DNA of 6,818 nucleotides from an uncultured Ruminococcus sp. GTDB taxonomy: Bacteria > Bacillota > Clostridia > Oscillospirales > Ruminococcaceae. The position numbers and the translations under genes were made by a program. Below are positions 1-6,425 of this stretch, piece by piece. Numbering within the stretch: the first letter of the stretch is position 1; every line of letters starts with the position of its first letter. The notes beneath the pieces were generated by a model. That model was not told the DNA's origin, did not search any database, and saw only the letters and a list, made by a program, of their open reading frames with translations. The stretch spans positions 1-6,818 of the forward strand of contig CAMWLD010000123.1 of the NCBI GenBank assembly GCA_947175005.1. Reading direction: 5' to 3'.

Positions 1-77
1 GGATTATCATCATCCTTCTGGTTCTCTTCTTCTGCTGCGGCAACAACAACAACAGCCTCTGCGGGTCTTCTTGCTGA
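1..77 (+). CDS. C-terminal end of a small hydrophobic Cys/Gly/Asn-tailed membrane protein (partial)
   Basis: Only the last 24 full codons lie in the window (frame starting at base 3, stop TGA at 75-77). They read as a hydrophobic run IIIILLVLFF, then CCGNNNN and a short tail SLCGSSC. The two bases before it (gg) would complete a Trp, Arg or Gly codon. A transmembrane helix followed at once by a Cys-Cys-Gly and Asn-rich tail is a pattern I associate with very small membrane proteins of clostridia and Ruminococcaceae, whose function is unknown. The reading rests on residue composition; the start and any Shine-Dalgarno site are outside the window. The opposite strand is also open here but gives a less protein-like Cys/Arg-rich peptide. 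An alternative is a chance open frame over a low-complexity CAA repeat (42-53). No function is proposed. Confidence 0.55.
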   Translation, partial: IIIILLVLFFCCGNNNNSLCGSSC

Positions 78-155
78 GAGTCATAACCCGACTGTTGTCC
101 GTAAGCTGCGGAAAATGCCTACATATCGGCAGATCCGTTAAGCTTTGAGCCGTAA

Positions 156-192
156 ATATCCCGCGCGGGGCATTAAGCTCTGTGCGGGATAT
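156..192. other. Long near-perfect hairpin, 16 pairs with 5-nt loop
   Basis: Bases 156-171 pair with 177-192 around the loop ATTAA. The outer nine pairs (ATATCCCGC with GCGGGATAT) are perfect; the inner seven include two G-T wobbles when read on the plus strand. It lies 78 bp after the stop of the partial small-protein gene. The wobbles are G-U pairs in a plus-strand transcript but A-C mismatches in a minus-strand one, which favours the plus strand as the RNA. No T-run follows, so it is not a textbook intrinsic terminator. It may be a 3' stabilising structure or weak terminator of the small gene, or a repeat palindrome. Confidence 0.6.
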
Positions 193-204
193 ATCTGCGT
201 AACC

Positions 205-239
205 GGAAGCAAGAGGCAGGAAGCAAGAGGCAAGAAGCC
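205..239. repeat. Degenerate heptamer tandem repeat, five units
   Basis: Five consecutive 7-bp units: GGAAGCA, AGAGGCA, GGAAGCA, AGAGGCA, AGAAGCC. The first four form a perfect 14-bp duplication. Consensus is about RGRRGCA. Similar heptamer tracts occur between genes in several bacterial phyla, and on the complementary strand they often give spurious Leu-Ala-Ser-Cys-Phe peptides, as one does here. It lies between the left-edge hairpin and the terminator of the phosphorylase gene, outside any convincing gene. Confidence 0.75.
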
Positions 240-293
240 AAAAATGCTTATGCTGCGCATTGCTTGCAAATTTAATGCAAATCGGTATGACGC

Positions 294-326
294 AAAAATC
301 CCCCGACCGGCTAACGGACGGGGGAT
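294..326 (-). terminator. Rho-independent terminator of the cellobiose phosphorylase gene
   Basis: Bases 298-309 pair with 315-326 over a 5-nt loop, with one A-A mismatch (306/318) in an otherwise G+C-rich 12-position stem. On the minus strand the stem is followed directly by TTTTT (294-298; its first T is also the outermost stem base), 45 bp past the stop of the phosphorylase gene. The plus strand also has an A/T-rich tail (TATATTTTTATT), so it could act in both directions and shield the phosphorylase from transcription arriving from the left. Confidence 0.9.
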
Positions 327-371
327 ATATTTTTATTAAGAATTTGCCGGCGCACACTTTTGCTTAGCGGC

Positions 372-2840
372 TTAGCCCATTACCGCAACTACCTCGTGAA
401 CTCCGCTTGTAATGTCGGTGATAATATTGCCGTCCACTGCCTTGCCGTCAACCGTCAGGCTCTTGATACCCTTTGAAACGTGGTCGGGGTTCTCGATCTT
501 GATGTTGAAGGTCGCTCCTCTGAAGCTTCTGGTAACGGTGTAGCCGTCCCATGCCTTGGGAATGGAGGGGTCTATCTTAAGGCCGTCATAGTCGGGAATG
601 ATTCCGAGAATGTACTGAGAGATAGCCACAAAGTTCCAGGCGGCTGTACCTGTGAGCCAGCTGTTCTTTGCCTCGCCGAAACGCTTAGCGTCCTTTCCTG
701 CGATCATTTGAGCATATACATAAGGCTCGGTGCGGTGGAGCTGCTCGTCCTCCTGATATGCGGGAGCTATTCTTGTATAGTAATCAAAGGCTCTGTCGCC
801 CATGCCCGCATAAGCGGCGGCGCACATGATCCATGCATTGTTGTGGCAGAAAATACCTGCGTTCTCCTTATATCCTCCGGGATAGGTGGAAATTTCGCCG
901 TACTCCACAATATATCTTGTGAATGCGGGGTTGTTGAGCACCAAGCCATGCTCCGTGCCAAGGTACTTGTCAATGCTGTCCATGGTCTTTTCGGTGAATT
1001 CCTTGCCGCCGATGTCGCTCATTACGCAGAAGCCCTGGGGCTCGATGAATATCTTGCCCTCTTCGTTTTCCGAAGAACCGACCTTTTTGCCGTAAGCGTC
1101 ATAAGCACGCAGGAACCAGTTGCCGTCCCAGCCGCTGTCCACTACGGCCTTCTTCATAGCGTCGATCTCCGCCTGCGCCTTGTCCGCTTCGGCATTGTCG
1201 CCCATTTTGCGGCAAAGTGCCACATACTCGGGACCGATGTAGGTAAACATACCTGCGATCATTACCGACTCTGCGGTCTGCTCGTTCAGAGGTGCGCCTG
1301 TTTCGGGGTCAACCTCCTTGGAAATGTTGCTGGCAGTGTTCTGGAAGCTCTCTCCGGGAACTCTCGAGAAGCAGTTCAGGTTAAGGCAGTCGTTCCAGTC
1401 GGCACGGCCGATAAGAGGCAGTCCATGAGGACCCTTGTTGTTTACTACATGGTAGAAGCTGCGCTTTAAGTGGTCAAGCAGGGGCTGGGCAAGAGCGGGG
1501 TCGTTCTTGTAGTCAACCTGCTCCTTTAAGATATCGTAGTCGCCTGTTTCCTTGATGTAAGCGGCAGTGGACAGGATCATCCACAGGGGGTCGTCGTTGA
1601 AGTTCGTACCTGCGGCGTCGTTGCCCTTTTTGGTAAGAGGCTGATACTGGTGATAGTTGCCGCCGTCTTCCAGCTGTGTTGCGGCAATGTCGAGTATTCT
1701 CTCTCTTGCACGCTCGGGAATCTGATGAACAAAGCCCAGCAGGTCCTGGTTGGAATCTCTGAAGCCCATGCCTCTGCCTATGCCGCTTTCAAAATAGGAG
1801 GCGGAGCGGGACATATTGAATGTGACCATGCACTGATACTGGTTCCAGATATTGACCATACGGTTGAGCTTTTCATCGGGAGAATTGATAGTGTATTTTG
1901 CAAGAAGCTCGTCCCATGTAGCTTTAAGAGCGGCAAGAGCTTCATCGGCTTTCTCTGCACTGTCGAATTTCTTCATCATCTCATAAGCTCTTGACTTGTT
2001 CATGCTGCCGTCGGCATTGAACTTTTCGTCATAAGGATTCTCCACATATCCCAGCACATATACAAGGGTCTTTTCCTCGCCTGCGCCAAGGGTGATCTCC
2101 TTGCAGTGGGAAGCAACGGGAGACCAGCCGTCCGCAACGGAATTTGCAGGTTTGCCATTCATAACGGTCTCGGGATTGCCGAAATCGTTGTAAATGCTGC
2201 CCATAAAGGTCTCTCTGTCGGTGTCGTAGCCGTCGATAGACTCGTTTACGGTATAGAATGCAAAATGGTTTCTTCTTTCCTTATACTCGGTCTTGTGGAA
2301 GATCGTGCTGCCCTCGATCTCAACTTCGCCTGTGTTGAAGTTTCTCTGGAAATTGGTGCAGTCGTCCTGAGCGTCCCACAAGCACCATTCGATAAATGAA
2401 AAGAGCTTAAAGGTCTTAGGGCTTGTACCCTCGTTTTTAAGAGTGACCTTCTGAACTTCGCCAGTGAAATTCTGGGGAACAAAGAATGTTACCTCGGCGG
2501 AAAGATCGTTCTTCTTGCCCTTGATAACGGTGTAGCCCATGCCGTGACGGCATACATACTCGTCAAGAGCGGTCTTGACGGGCGACCAGCCGGGATTCCA
2601 AACGCAACCGCCGTCGTTTATGTAGAAATACCGCCCGCCTGCGTCTGCGGGAACGTTGTTGTAGCGGTATCTGGTTATTCTTGCAAGTCTTGCGTCCTTA
2701 TAAAAGCTGTAGCCTCCTGCTGTGTTGGAAATAAGGCTGAAAAAGTCCTGGGTGCCGAGATAGTTTATCCAGGGATAGGGGGTCTTGGGAGATGTTATAA
2801 CATACTCCTTGTTTGCGTCATCAAAGAAACCGAATTTCAT
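372..2840 (-). CDS. cbp: Cellobiose phosphorylase, GH94 (EC 2.4.1.20)
   Basis: Cytosolic enzyme that cleaves cellobiose with inorganic phosphate, with inversion, to alpha-glucose 1-phosphate and glucose. The 822 residues match the length of GH94 cellobiose phosphorylases; cellodextrin phosphorylases are well over 900. The N-terminus ([20 protein letters not shown]) opens the beta-sandwich domain. The (alpha/alpha)6-barrel carries [19 protein letters not shown] (residues 348-366) and [12 protein letters not shown] (478-489); by homology Asp484 in WND is the general acid. [10 protein letters not shown] (661-670, His666) and WLTGTAAW (728-735) match the phosphate-binding region. No signal peptide is present. 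The frame is open for 22 codons upstream, but Met at 2840 is chosen because GAGG lies 8 bp before it and MKFGFFDD is the family's normal start. It has its own promoter and terminator, and no transporter or regulator is adjacent. The enzyme call is near certain; sole specificity for cellobiose is inferred. Confidence 0.97.
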   Translation of the reverse strand: MKFGFFDDANKEYVITSPKTPYPWINYLGTQDFFSLISNTAGGYSFYKDARLARITRYRYNNVPADAGGRYFYINDGGCVWNPGWSPVKTALDEYVCRHGMGYTVIKGKKNDLSAEVTFFVPQNFTGEVQKVTLKNEGTSPKTFKLFSFIEWCLWDAQDDCTNFQRNFNTGEVEIEGSTIFHKTEYKERRNHFAFYTVNESIDGYDTDRETFMGSIYNDFGNPETVMNGKPANSVADGWSPVASHCKEITLGAGEEKTLVYVLGYVENPYDEKFNADGSMNKSRAYEMMKKFDSAEKADEALAALKATWDELLAKYTINSPDEKLNRMVNIWNQYQCMVTFNMSRSASYFESGIGRGMGFRDSNQDLLGFVHQIPERARERILDIAATQLEDGGNYHQYQPLTKKGNDAAGTNFNDDPLWMILSTAAYIKETGDYDILKEQVDYKNDPALAQPLLDHLKRSFYHVVNNKGPHGLPLIGRADWNDCLNLNCFSRVPGESFQNTASNISKEVDPETGAPLNEQTAESVMIAGMFTYIGPEYVALCRKMGDNAEADKAQAEIDAMKKAVVDSGWDGNWFLRAYDAYGKKVGSSENEEGKIFIEPQGFCVMSDIGGKEFTEKTMDSIDKYLGTEHGLVLNNPAFTRYIVEYGEISTYPGGYKENAGIFCHNNAWIMCAAAYAGMGDRAFDYYTRIAPAYQEDEQLHRTEPYVYAQMIAGKDAKRFGEAKNSWLTGTAAWNFVAISQYILGIIPDYDGLKIDPSIPKAWDGYTVTRSFRGATFNIKIENPDHVSKGIKSLTVDGKAVDGNIITDITSGVHEVVAVMG

Positions 2841-2848
2841 TGAACATA

Positions 2849-2852
2849 CCTC
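2849..2852 (-). promoter_or_regulatory. Ribosome binding site that fixes the phosphorylase start
   Basis: GAGG on the minus strand, 8 nt before the ATG at 2840. Upstream in-frame ATGs at 2906 and 2873 lack a purine-rich site at proper spacing and would add residues the family does not have. Confidence 0.85.
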
Positions 2853-2875
2853 ATTTTCATAATTTTTTGCTGTCA

Positions 2876-2905
2876 TGCCCGACAGGCGTCTTGCCGATAG
2901 GCGCA
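2876..2905. repeat. Two adjacent imperfect 15-bp repeats in the phosphorylase leader
   Basis: TGCCCGACAGGCGTC (2876-2890) and TTGCCGATAGGCGCA (2891-2905) match at 10 of 15 positions, with the core CCGAYAGGCG shared. They lie inside the predicted untranslated leader, 36-65 nt upstream of the start codon. Each core has short GCC/GGC arms. They could be paired protein sites or part of an RNA fold; no known riboswitch is recognised. Confidence 0.4.
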
Positions 2906-2935
2906 TTGCCTCACGGACAACAACTCTTACTATTT

Positions 2936-2964
2936 ATTTTACCATATTTGCCATATAAATTCAA
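2936..2964 (-). promoter_or_regulatory. Sigma-A promoter of cellobiose phosphorylase, extended -10
   Basis: On the minus strand: -35 TTGAAT (2959-2964), 17-bp spacer, -10 TAAAAT (2936-2941) preceded by TGG, giving the TGn extended -10. Transcription would start near 2929 with a leader of about 89 nt. The spacer and -10 contain a tandem 9-bp repeat, TATGGCAAA/TATGGTAAA (2938-2955), which could be a regulator site. Confidence 0.85.
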
Positions 2965-3021
2965 CAGATTTTTGTTATTTTTGCATACAAATAATTTGCC
3001 TGCCTTTTGTGCATTTAGAAC

Positions 3022-3063
3022 AAAAAACGGCGTGCCGCCAAAGTCAGACTTCGCGGCACGCCG
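3022..3063 (-). terminator. Strong Rho-independent terminator of the toxin-antitoxin operon
   Basis: Bases 3028-3038 (CGGCGTGCCGC) pair perfectly with 3053-3063. Inside, AAGT and ACTT (3041-3044/3048-3051) extend the stem after a small internal loop, leaving CAG as the tip. On the minus strand six Ts (3022-3027) follow directly. It lies 18 bp past the toxin stop and 58 bp upstream of the phosphorylase -35, separating the two units. Confidence 0.95.
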
Positions 3064-3081
3064 ACAAATTGCAATAATATT

Positions 3082-3411
3082 TTACAGATCGTCCGAATTT
3101 TCAAGCTGTTCATTAAGGTCACGCCTGCCATAGATTATGCGGGTTATATAAACGTCTTGGGTTTCCTCGGAAATCAAATAAAACACAATATAGCTCTCAA
3201 CCGAAAAACACCTTAACTGTTGTGATTGCCACGGCTCAAAGTCATATACCTTGAACTTCATTGGCATATTGTCAAGCTTTTCAATTTCACTCATTATACG
3301 TTCAACCTTGTGTGCAGCTGTTTTTGGTGCTTTTAAGTCATAGGCTATGTAACTGTAAATTTCGTCAAGATCATTTTCTGCCTCTGGGGAATAACTTATT
3401 TTCCATTTCAT
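3082..3411 (-). CDS. RelE/ParE-superfamily toxin of a type II toxin-antitoxin system
   Basis: A 109-residue cytosolic toxin-like protein. It opens with MKWKISYSPEAENDLDEIYS, the usual first strand and acidic helix of the RelE/ParE fold (plasmid stabilisation group), and ends with the family's RIIYGRRDL strand (residues 91-99); Arg67 and Arg96-Arg97 are the basic positions to examine. The closest pattern is the RelE/ParE group that pairs with RelB/DinJ antitoxins. Whether it cuts mRNA on the ribosome (RelE-type) or poisons gyrase (ParE-type) cannot be told from sequence. Met at 3411 is chosen because it overlaps the antitoxin stop as ATGA, implying coupled translation; 42 extra upstream in-frame codons only overlap the antitoxin gene and look unlike protein. 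It appears intact. Confidence 0.9.
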   Translation of the reverse strand: MKWKISYSPEAENDLDEIYSYIAYDLKAPKTAAHKVERIMSEIEKLDNMPMKFKVYDFEPWQSQQLRCFSVESYIVFYLISEETQDVYITRIIYGRRDLNEQLENSDDL

Positions 3412-3713
3412 ATTCCGTGTAACCTGTGCATTCTTTCTCTGACTTCCTCTGCCGGAATGCCTTGTCCCTTTCTGATACTTTTCATGCCCTTTTCCAATTC
3501 CGCATCCAGTTCCTCCTTTGTCATATCCTCCAAGCAAAGGGGCTTTTTAACGGTATCTTTTACCTCAAAGGGCATTCCCCCGTGAATAATGACCTGCTCG
3601 AGAAACATAGTCACGGCATATGACATGGGAATATCAAGCTCGGAAAGTATATTTTCCGCCTTTTCCTTTATTTCGGGTTCAACTCTTGCGAATAAATTTG
3701 CGGTTCCTGTCAT
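3408..3713 (-). CDS. RelB/DinJ-family antitoxin
   Basis: A 101-residue antitoxin. The N-terminal half (TANLFARVEPEIKEKAENIL, residues 4-23, then SYAVTMFLEQVIIHGGMPFE) is the ribbon-helix-helix DNA-binding domain typical of RelB/DinJ: a beta strand at about residues 5-11 followed by two helices. The C-terminal part (about 60-101, many Glu/Lys, ending RERMHRLHG) would wrap the toxin. In this family antitoxin and toxin bind each other, and the complex represses its own promoter. The start at 3713 has AGGAGG (3722-3727) 8 bp upstream. The stop overlaps the toxin start by 4 bp. The gene order, antitoxin first, is the usual one. Confidence 0.93.
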   Translation of the reverse strand: MTGTANLFARVEPEIKEKAENILSELDIPMSYAVTMFLEQVIIHGGMPFEVKDTVKKPLCLEDMTKEELDAELEKGMKSIRKGQGIPAEEVRERMHRLHGI

Positions 3714-3733
3714 GGCTATCGCCTCCTATGTAT

Positions 3734-3762
3734 ATTATAAGCCATTCAGCGGACGATTTCAA
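3734..3762 (-). promoter_or_regulatory. Sigma-A promoter of the toxin-antitoxin operon
   Basis: On the minus strand: -35 TTGAAA (3757-3762), exact 17-bp spacer, consensus -10 TATAAT (3734-3739). Transcription would begin near 3727, right at the AGGAGG ribosome site, giving a leader of only about 14 nt. The -10 overlaps a small inverted repeat TATA-T-TATA (3731-3739), a plausible target for the ribbon-helix-helix antitoxin. Confidence 0.88.
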
Positions 3763-3807
3763 GTACGCAGCTGTTGTTCACAGAAAATTTACATATCATA
3801 TAAACCC

Positions 3808-3840
3808 GCACCGCACCAAGTCATTCACCCGGTGCGGTGT
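3808..3840 (-). terminator. Probable terminator hairpin after the propeller-like gene
   Basis: CACCGCACC (3809-3817) pairs perfectly with GGTGCGGTG (3831-3839), extended by a wobble at 3808/3840, over a 13-nt loop. It starts 10 bp after the stop of the exported-protein gene. The minus-strand tail is CGGGTTTATATG, a short T-run set slightly off the stem, so termination may be leaky. Confidence 0.65.
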
Positions 3841-3849
3841 TTCAGTTAA

Positions 3850-5043
3850 TTAAAATTCAATTATTCTTGAAACGTTGATATATTCCGCCGTCATATCGGT
3901 GTATGCCTTGTTCTGTCCGTCCTTCTGATAACATTCGCTGATGATGACCGTATGGTCGTTTACCGCACACATTCCCGCAAAGCCCTTGCACCTTATACCT
4001 ACCCGCTTTACGCATTTGCCGTCCTTATATACCCTAAGAACCATAAAATCATCGCCGTATTTTTTGGCGTACTTGTAGCCGCTGCCGTCGATCGTTATCA
4101 GATCGCCGCCCGGTGTCATGGTATACGATAAGGTCTCATTATCCGATTCGGTGTTCACTGTTTGCATCTCGCCGTTTTCCCATATGTAAATTTTTTTGTC
4201 GGAGGTTATTTTTCCGTAGACCTTGCCGTTTATCGAGTAGGTGCCGCTAATATTGGTAATACTGCCCATGGTCATAGTGCTGCCGAAGCTGTAAATGCCA
4301 ACAGTATATATGCTGTTATTTTTGGTAACGGTAACATCTCCTGTTTTTATATCAATAATGCCGTAATACGAATTACTGTTTCCGATATAGCTCTTCGCAC
4401 CAAAAAGCACATACTCCCCCGAAACGGCAACGGTGTTGATCATAAGCTGCTCGTCCTCGTATTTTAATCCGTCAAAGAGCAGGCGTTGGTTTTTGCCGTC
4501 AAGCCCGCTGATGTAAATGCAGCGCTGAGCCTTGGCGTAAACAAAATATTTGTCGCTTATGTCCATATATTGTGCATGTTTGCTGAATTTACTGTAATTA
4601 TAGCTTTTCAGCGGTTTAAGGGAATTATCGAGTAATTGTATATTTACACCGTTTTTCTCGTAGATCATGGCAATATTATTACCGACCTGCTTTATACTGG
4701 AGTTACGGAAGTTATCATCGTGGAAGGTGTATGAAGCAGAGATATTTCCCCGACCGTCAAGCTTAAAAAGTGTGCTGTCTGTGGTGTAAAAGGGATTTCC
4801 CTTGACGTTGTTATAACCGTAATATATCGCTTCTCCCTCGGTCGTTACAAGAACAACACGGCAGTTATCAAAGCCGCCGTCAACGATTCGGTCGGATAAC
4901 GGTTCCGTGTAATCTCCCGCTGACATTTCCCCAGCAGAAACGCTTTCGCTATCTGCGTAAACAGTCATTTGACACGCAGGCAGAGCGGCTAAAGATAAAG
5001 CCCCCGCCATAATCGCAGCTAATATTTTATAATAAGTGTTCAT
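3850..5043 (-). CDS. Exported protein of unknown function, likely beta-propeller
   Basis: 397 residues, family not recognised. The N-terminus has a Lys at residue 6, a hydrophobic core (residues 7-22, ILAAIMAGALSLAALP) and a likely signal peptidase I site after VYA (residue 30). Cys24 in LPAC resembles a weak lipobox, but Pro at -2 is unusual, so secretion is likelier than lipid anchoring. The mature part is rich in short strand pairs with Tyr, Ser, Gly and Asn-Gly/Asp-Gly turns, such as TLFKLDGRGNISASYTF (91-107), CIYISGLDGKNQRLLF (175-190), YYGIIDIKTGDVTV (226-239), KKIYIWENGEMQTV (283-296) and LRVYKDGKCVKRVGI (336-350). These repeat about every 45-60 residues, as in propeller blades. No catalytic motif or cell-wall anchor is seen. 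The start is supported by AAGGA about 10 bp upstream. Confidence 0.85.
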   Translation of the reverse strand: MNTYYKILAAIMAGALSLAALPACQMTVYADSESVSAGEMSAGDYTEPLSDRIVDGGFDNCRVVLVTTEGEAIYYGYNNVKGNPFYTTDSTLFKLDGRGNISASYTFHDDNFRNSSIKQVGNNIAMIYEKNGVNIQLLDNSLKPLKSYNYSKFSKHAQYMDISDKYFVYAKAQRCIYISGLDGKNQRLLFDGLKYEDEQLMINTVAVSGEYVLFGAKSYIGNSNSYYGIIDIKTGDVTVTKNNSIYTVGIYSFGSTMTMGSITNISGTYSINGKVYGKITSDKKIYIWENGEMQTVNTESDNETLSYTMTPGGDLITIDGSGYKYAKKYGDDFMVLRVYKDGKCVKRVGIRCKGFAGMCAVNDHTVIISECYQKDGQNKAYTDMTAEYINVSRIIEF

Positions 5044-5100
5044 ATTTTTTAATTCCTTTTCTTTATTTTTTTATTTATTGCAAAACCAAACATAATTCAC

Positions 5101-5116
5101 TGTGCAAACTTGCACA
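5101..5116. promoter_or_regulatory. 16-bp inverted repeat, candidate operator before the propeller-like gene
   Basis: TGTGCAA-AC-TTGCACA: perfect 7-bp arms with a 2-bp centre, 58-73 bp upstream of the start codon at 5043. It overlaps the -35 and spacer of a weak candidate minus-strand promoter, TTGTGC (5112-5117), 17 bp, TATGTT (5089-5094). The position suits a repressor dimer. The regulator is not encoded in the window and the motif is not one I can assign. Confidence 0.55.
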
Positions 5117-5136
5117 ATAATTCGACAAACCGGGGT

Positions 5137-5166
5137 CACAGGCGCAATAAAACAATCACGCCTGTG
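5137..5166. terminator. Hairpin after the right-hand exported-protein gene, possible weak terminator
   Basis: CACAGGCG (5137? outer base offset; arms centred on 5138-5145 and 5159-5166) pairs with CGCCTGTG over a loop of about 14 nt that is A+T-rich. It lies about 25 bp past the stop at 5191. On the minus strand it is followed by ACCCCGG, with no T-run, so a canonical intrinsic terminator is not supported. On the plus strand the tail is CTTTTCGGCTTT. It may stabilise the 3' end or allow partial read-through into the propeller-like gene. Confidence 0.45.
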
Positions 5167-5190
5167 CTTTTCGGCTTTCGGAGAAAAAAC

Positions 5191-6336
5191 CTACTCAAGA
5201 AGTCCCGCTTCACGCAAAGCCTCCATTAGCTGCTCATAGTGGATCTGCTCCTGCTCGGGGGAAAGCTTTACGGGATAGTAATAGCAATCGTCGGGCAGCT
5301 CCTCGGGCATATCTTCGGGGGCAAGAACGGTTATAAGGGTGCTTGTTACGGGGTGTATTTCGATCATATCCAGATTGTCAAGAGGGCAGGCGACACAGAA
5401 AATATAGTCCCCCGGAGCGGCCTCAAGAGTAATGTCGTCGGCGGTCATCATGCCTTTTTCAAGAGTGACGTCAATGTATTCGCAGCCGTCGTTGAAGGTG
5501 GTGCGCTTGCCGTTTCTGAAAAAGGAAACACGGTAGCTGCCGTCGGTTTTATAGGTGGTATAGCCGTTCAGTGTAATGTCCACAGTACCGTCCTCACCTG
5601 CGGGAAGGACTGCGTCGTAATGGCGGTCGCTGCCCTTGGGGGTAATGGCGAAATGACGTGTATTATCCATAAAATCCTTGCCTATCGAGAAGCGGATATC
5701 CTCACGGTCGGTAATCTCATGGGAATCGCCGCTTTTAACGATCTTCGCCTTGCTGTCCGCCGCTTCGTCGGTGCGCAAAATCAGCTTTGTCGGCAAAAAC
5801 CAAGGCTCACCCGCACCGTAGATCTTGCTTTGTTCACGTTCGGGACAGGGGGCGAGGATAACTGTGAGGAAAACTTCCTCCGATTTATCCGCTGATTCCG
5901 GAAGGGTGATATTTTCCACAAACAGTGTAGTATCGACAGTCTGCCCTGCTTTGACGGAAAATTTTTTCGTTTCCGAGGGGGTAGAGGAATTTCCGCAGAT
6001 GTATTTCTGCGCAATGCCTCCCGCAAAAATATGCACGTTAAAGGTAATATCCTTGCCCGTATTTTCAAAGAGGAAGGGCAGGGAAAGAGAGCCATTCTCG
6101 GTGGAGACGGAGTCTGTGCCGTTGCCTATGGCAATATGATAGCCGTAATTTTGCGAACTGTCGGACACGGAAATATCGCCGAGATCAACTCCTGCCTCAA
6201 TTATTTCGGCGGCAAAACGCTCGTTGCGCTCCGCCATGGTTTCCGCAGAGGCGTTCAGAGTTGCTGCTGCGGGGGTGAATACGGCGGCAAATGCCGTTAC
6301 TGCTGCGAGGGTTTTTGATAAAAGATTTCTTTTCAT
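5191..6336 (-). CDS. Exported protein of unknown function with Ser/Thr-rich beta-strand domains
   Basis: 381 residues, family not recognised. A classical signal peptide (KRN, hydrophobic core about 9-26, ASA cleavage site before Glu32) predicts secretion. An Arg/Glu-rich helix (33-48) follows, then beta-rich sequence: PFLFENTGKDITFNVHIF (87-104) and VKAGQTVDTTLFVENITL (128-145) resemble immunoglobulin-like or fibronectin-like strands, and DGSYRVSFFRNGKRTTFN (265-282) suggests a second such domain. Six cysteines lie in the mature part (114, 164, 285, 314, 317, 351), including a CVAC pair at 314-317. The C-terminus (359-381) is an acidic amphipathic helix. No dockerin, sortase motif or transmembrane anchor is visible. 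The start at 6336 follows AAGGAG (6346-6351) at 9 bp. It lies 147 bp upstream of the propeller-like gene on the same strand. Confidence 0.85.
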   Translation of the reverse strand: MKRNLLSKTLAAVTAFAAVFTPAAATLNASAETMAERNERFAAEIIEAGVDLGDISVSDSSQNYGYHIAIGNGTDSVSTENGSLSLPFLFENTGKDITFNVHIFAGGIAQKYICGNSSTPSETKKFSVKAGQTVDTTLFVENITLPESADKSEEVFLTVILAPCPEREQSKIYGAGEPWFLPTKLILRTDEAADSKAKIVKSGDSHEITDREDIRFSIGKDFMDNTRHFAITPKGSDRHYDAVLPAGEDGTVDITLNGYTTYKTDGSYRVSFFRNGKRTTFNDGCEYIDVTLEKGMMTADDITLEAAPGDYIFCVACPLDNLDMIEIHPVTSTLITVLAPEDMPEELPDDCYYYPVKLSPEQEQIHYEQLMEALREAGLLE

Positions 6337-6345
6337 TTTTTTACG

Positions 6346-6351
6346 CTCCTT
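6346..6351 (-). promoter_or_regulatory. Ribosome binding site of the right-hand exported-protein gene
   Basis: AAGGAG on the minus strand, 9 nt before the ATG at 6336 and followed by an A-rich spacer. It supports this start, after which the signal peptide begins at once. Confidence 0.85.
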
Positions 6352-6405
6352 AAATTTTTTAGTTTTGCCTATGCCACTTTTTTGGACGGACTTTTTTGCT
6401 TTTTA

Positions 6406-6415
6406 TTCCCGGGAA
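6406..6415. promoter_or_regulatory. 10-bp perfect palindrome in the upstream region of the exported-protein gene
   Basis: TTCCCGGGAA is self-complementary and flanked by A/T runs, 70-79 bp upstream of the start codon at 6336. It could be a protein-binding site. No promoter can be set firmly enough to say whether it is in the transcribed leader. Confidence 0.3.
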
Positions 6416-6425
6416 ATTTTTGGGG

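Noticed and set aside
145..339. Plus-strand frame of 64 codons
   Set aside because: It begins at a non-ATG-looking site within hairpin and repeat DNA, with no ribosome site, and it ends inside the terminator region.
10..357. Minus-strand frame of 115 codons at the left edge
   Set aside because: It starts beyond the phosphorylase terminator hairpin on its upstream side, runs through that hairpin, the heptamer repeats and the long hairpin, and ends in a Cys/Arg-rich stretch. No family is recognised.
480..1469. Long plus-strand open frame of 329 codons opposite the phosphorylase gene
   Set aside because: It is the shadow of a codon-biased GH94 gene, with no ribosome site and an unnatural Val/Cys/Ala-rich product. 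The minus-strand protein is conserved throughout.
2841..2906. Longer start for cellobiose phosphorylase, adding 22 residues
   Set aside because: The extension reads leader sequence, has no ribosome site at proper spacing, and the family starts at MKFG.
3412..3537. Longer start for the toxin, adding 42 residues
   Set aside because: The added part overlaps the antitoxin gene, is Gly/Lys-rich and non-conserved, and the ATGA overlap explains initiation at 3411.
5101..5116. LexA (DinR) box
   Set aside because: The Firmicute LexA box is GAAC-N4-GTTC, and this inverted repeat does not contain it.
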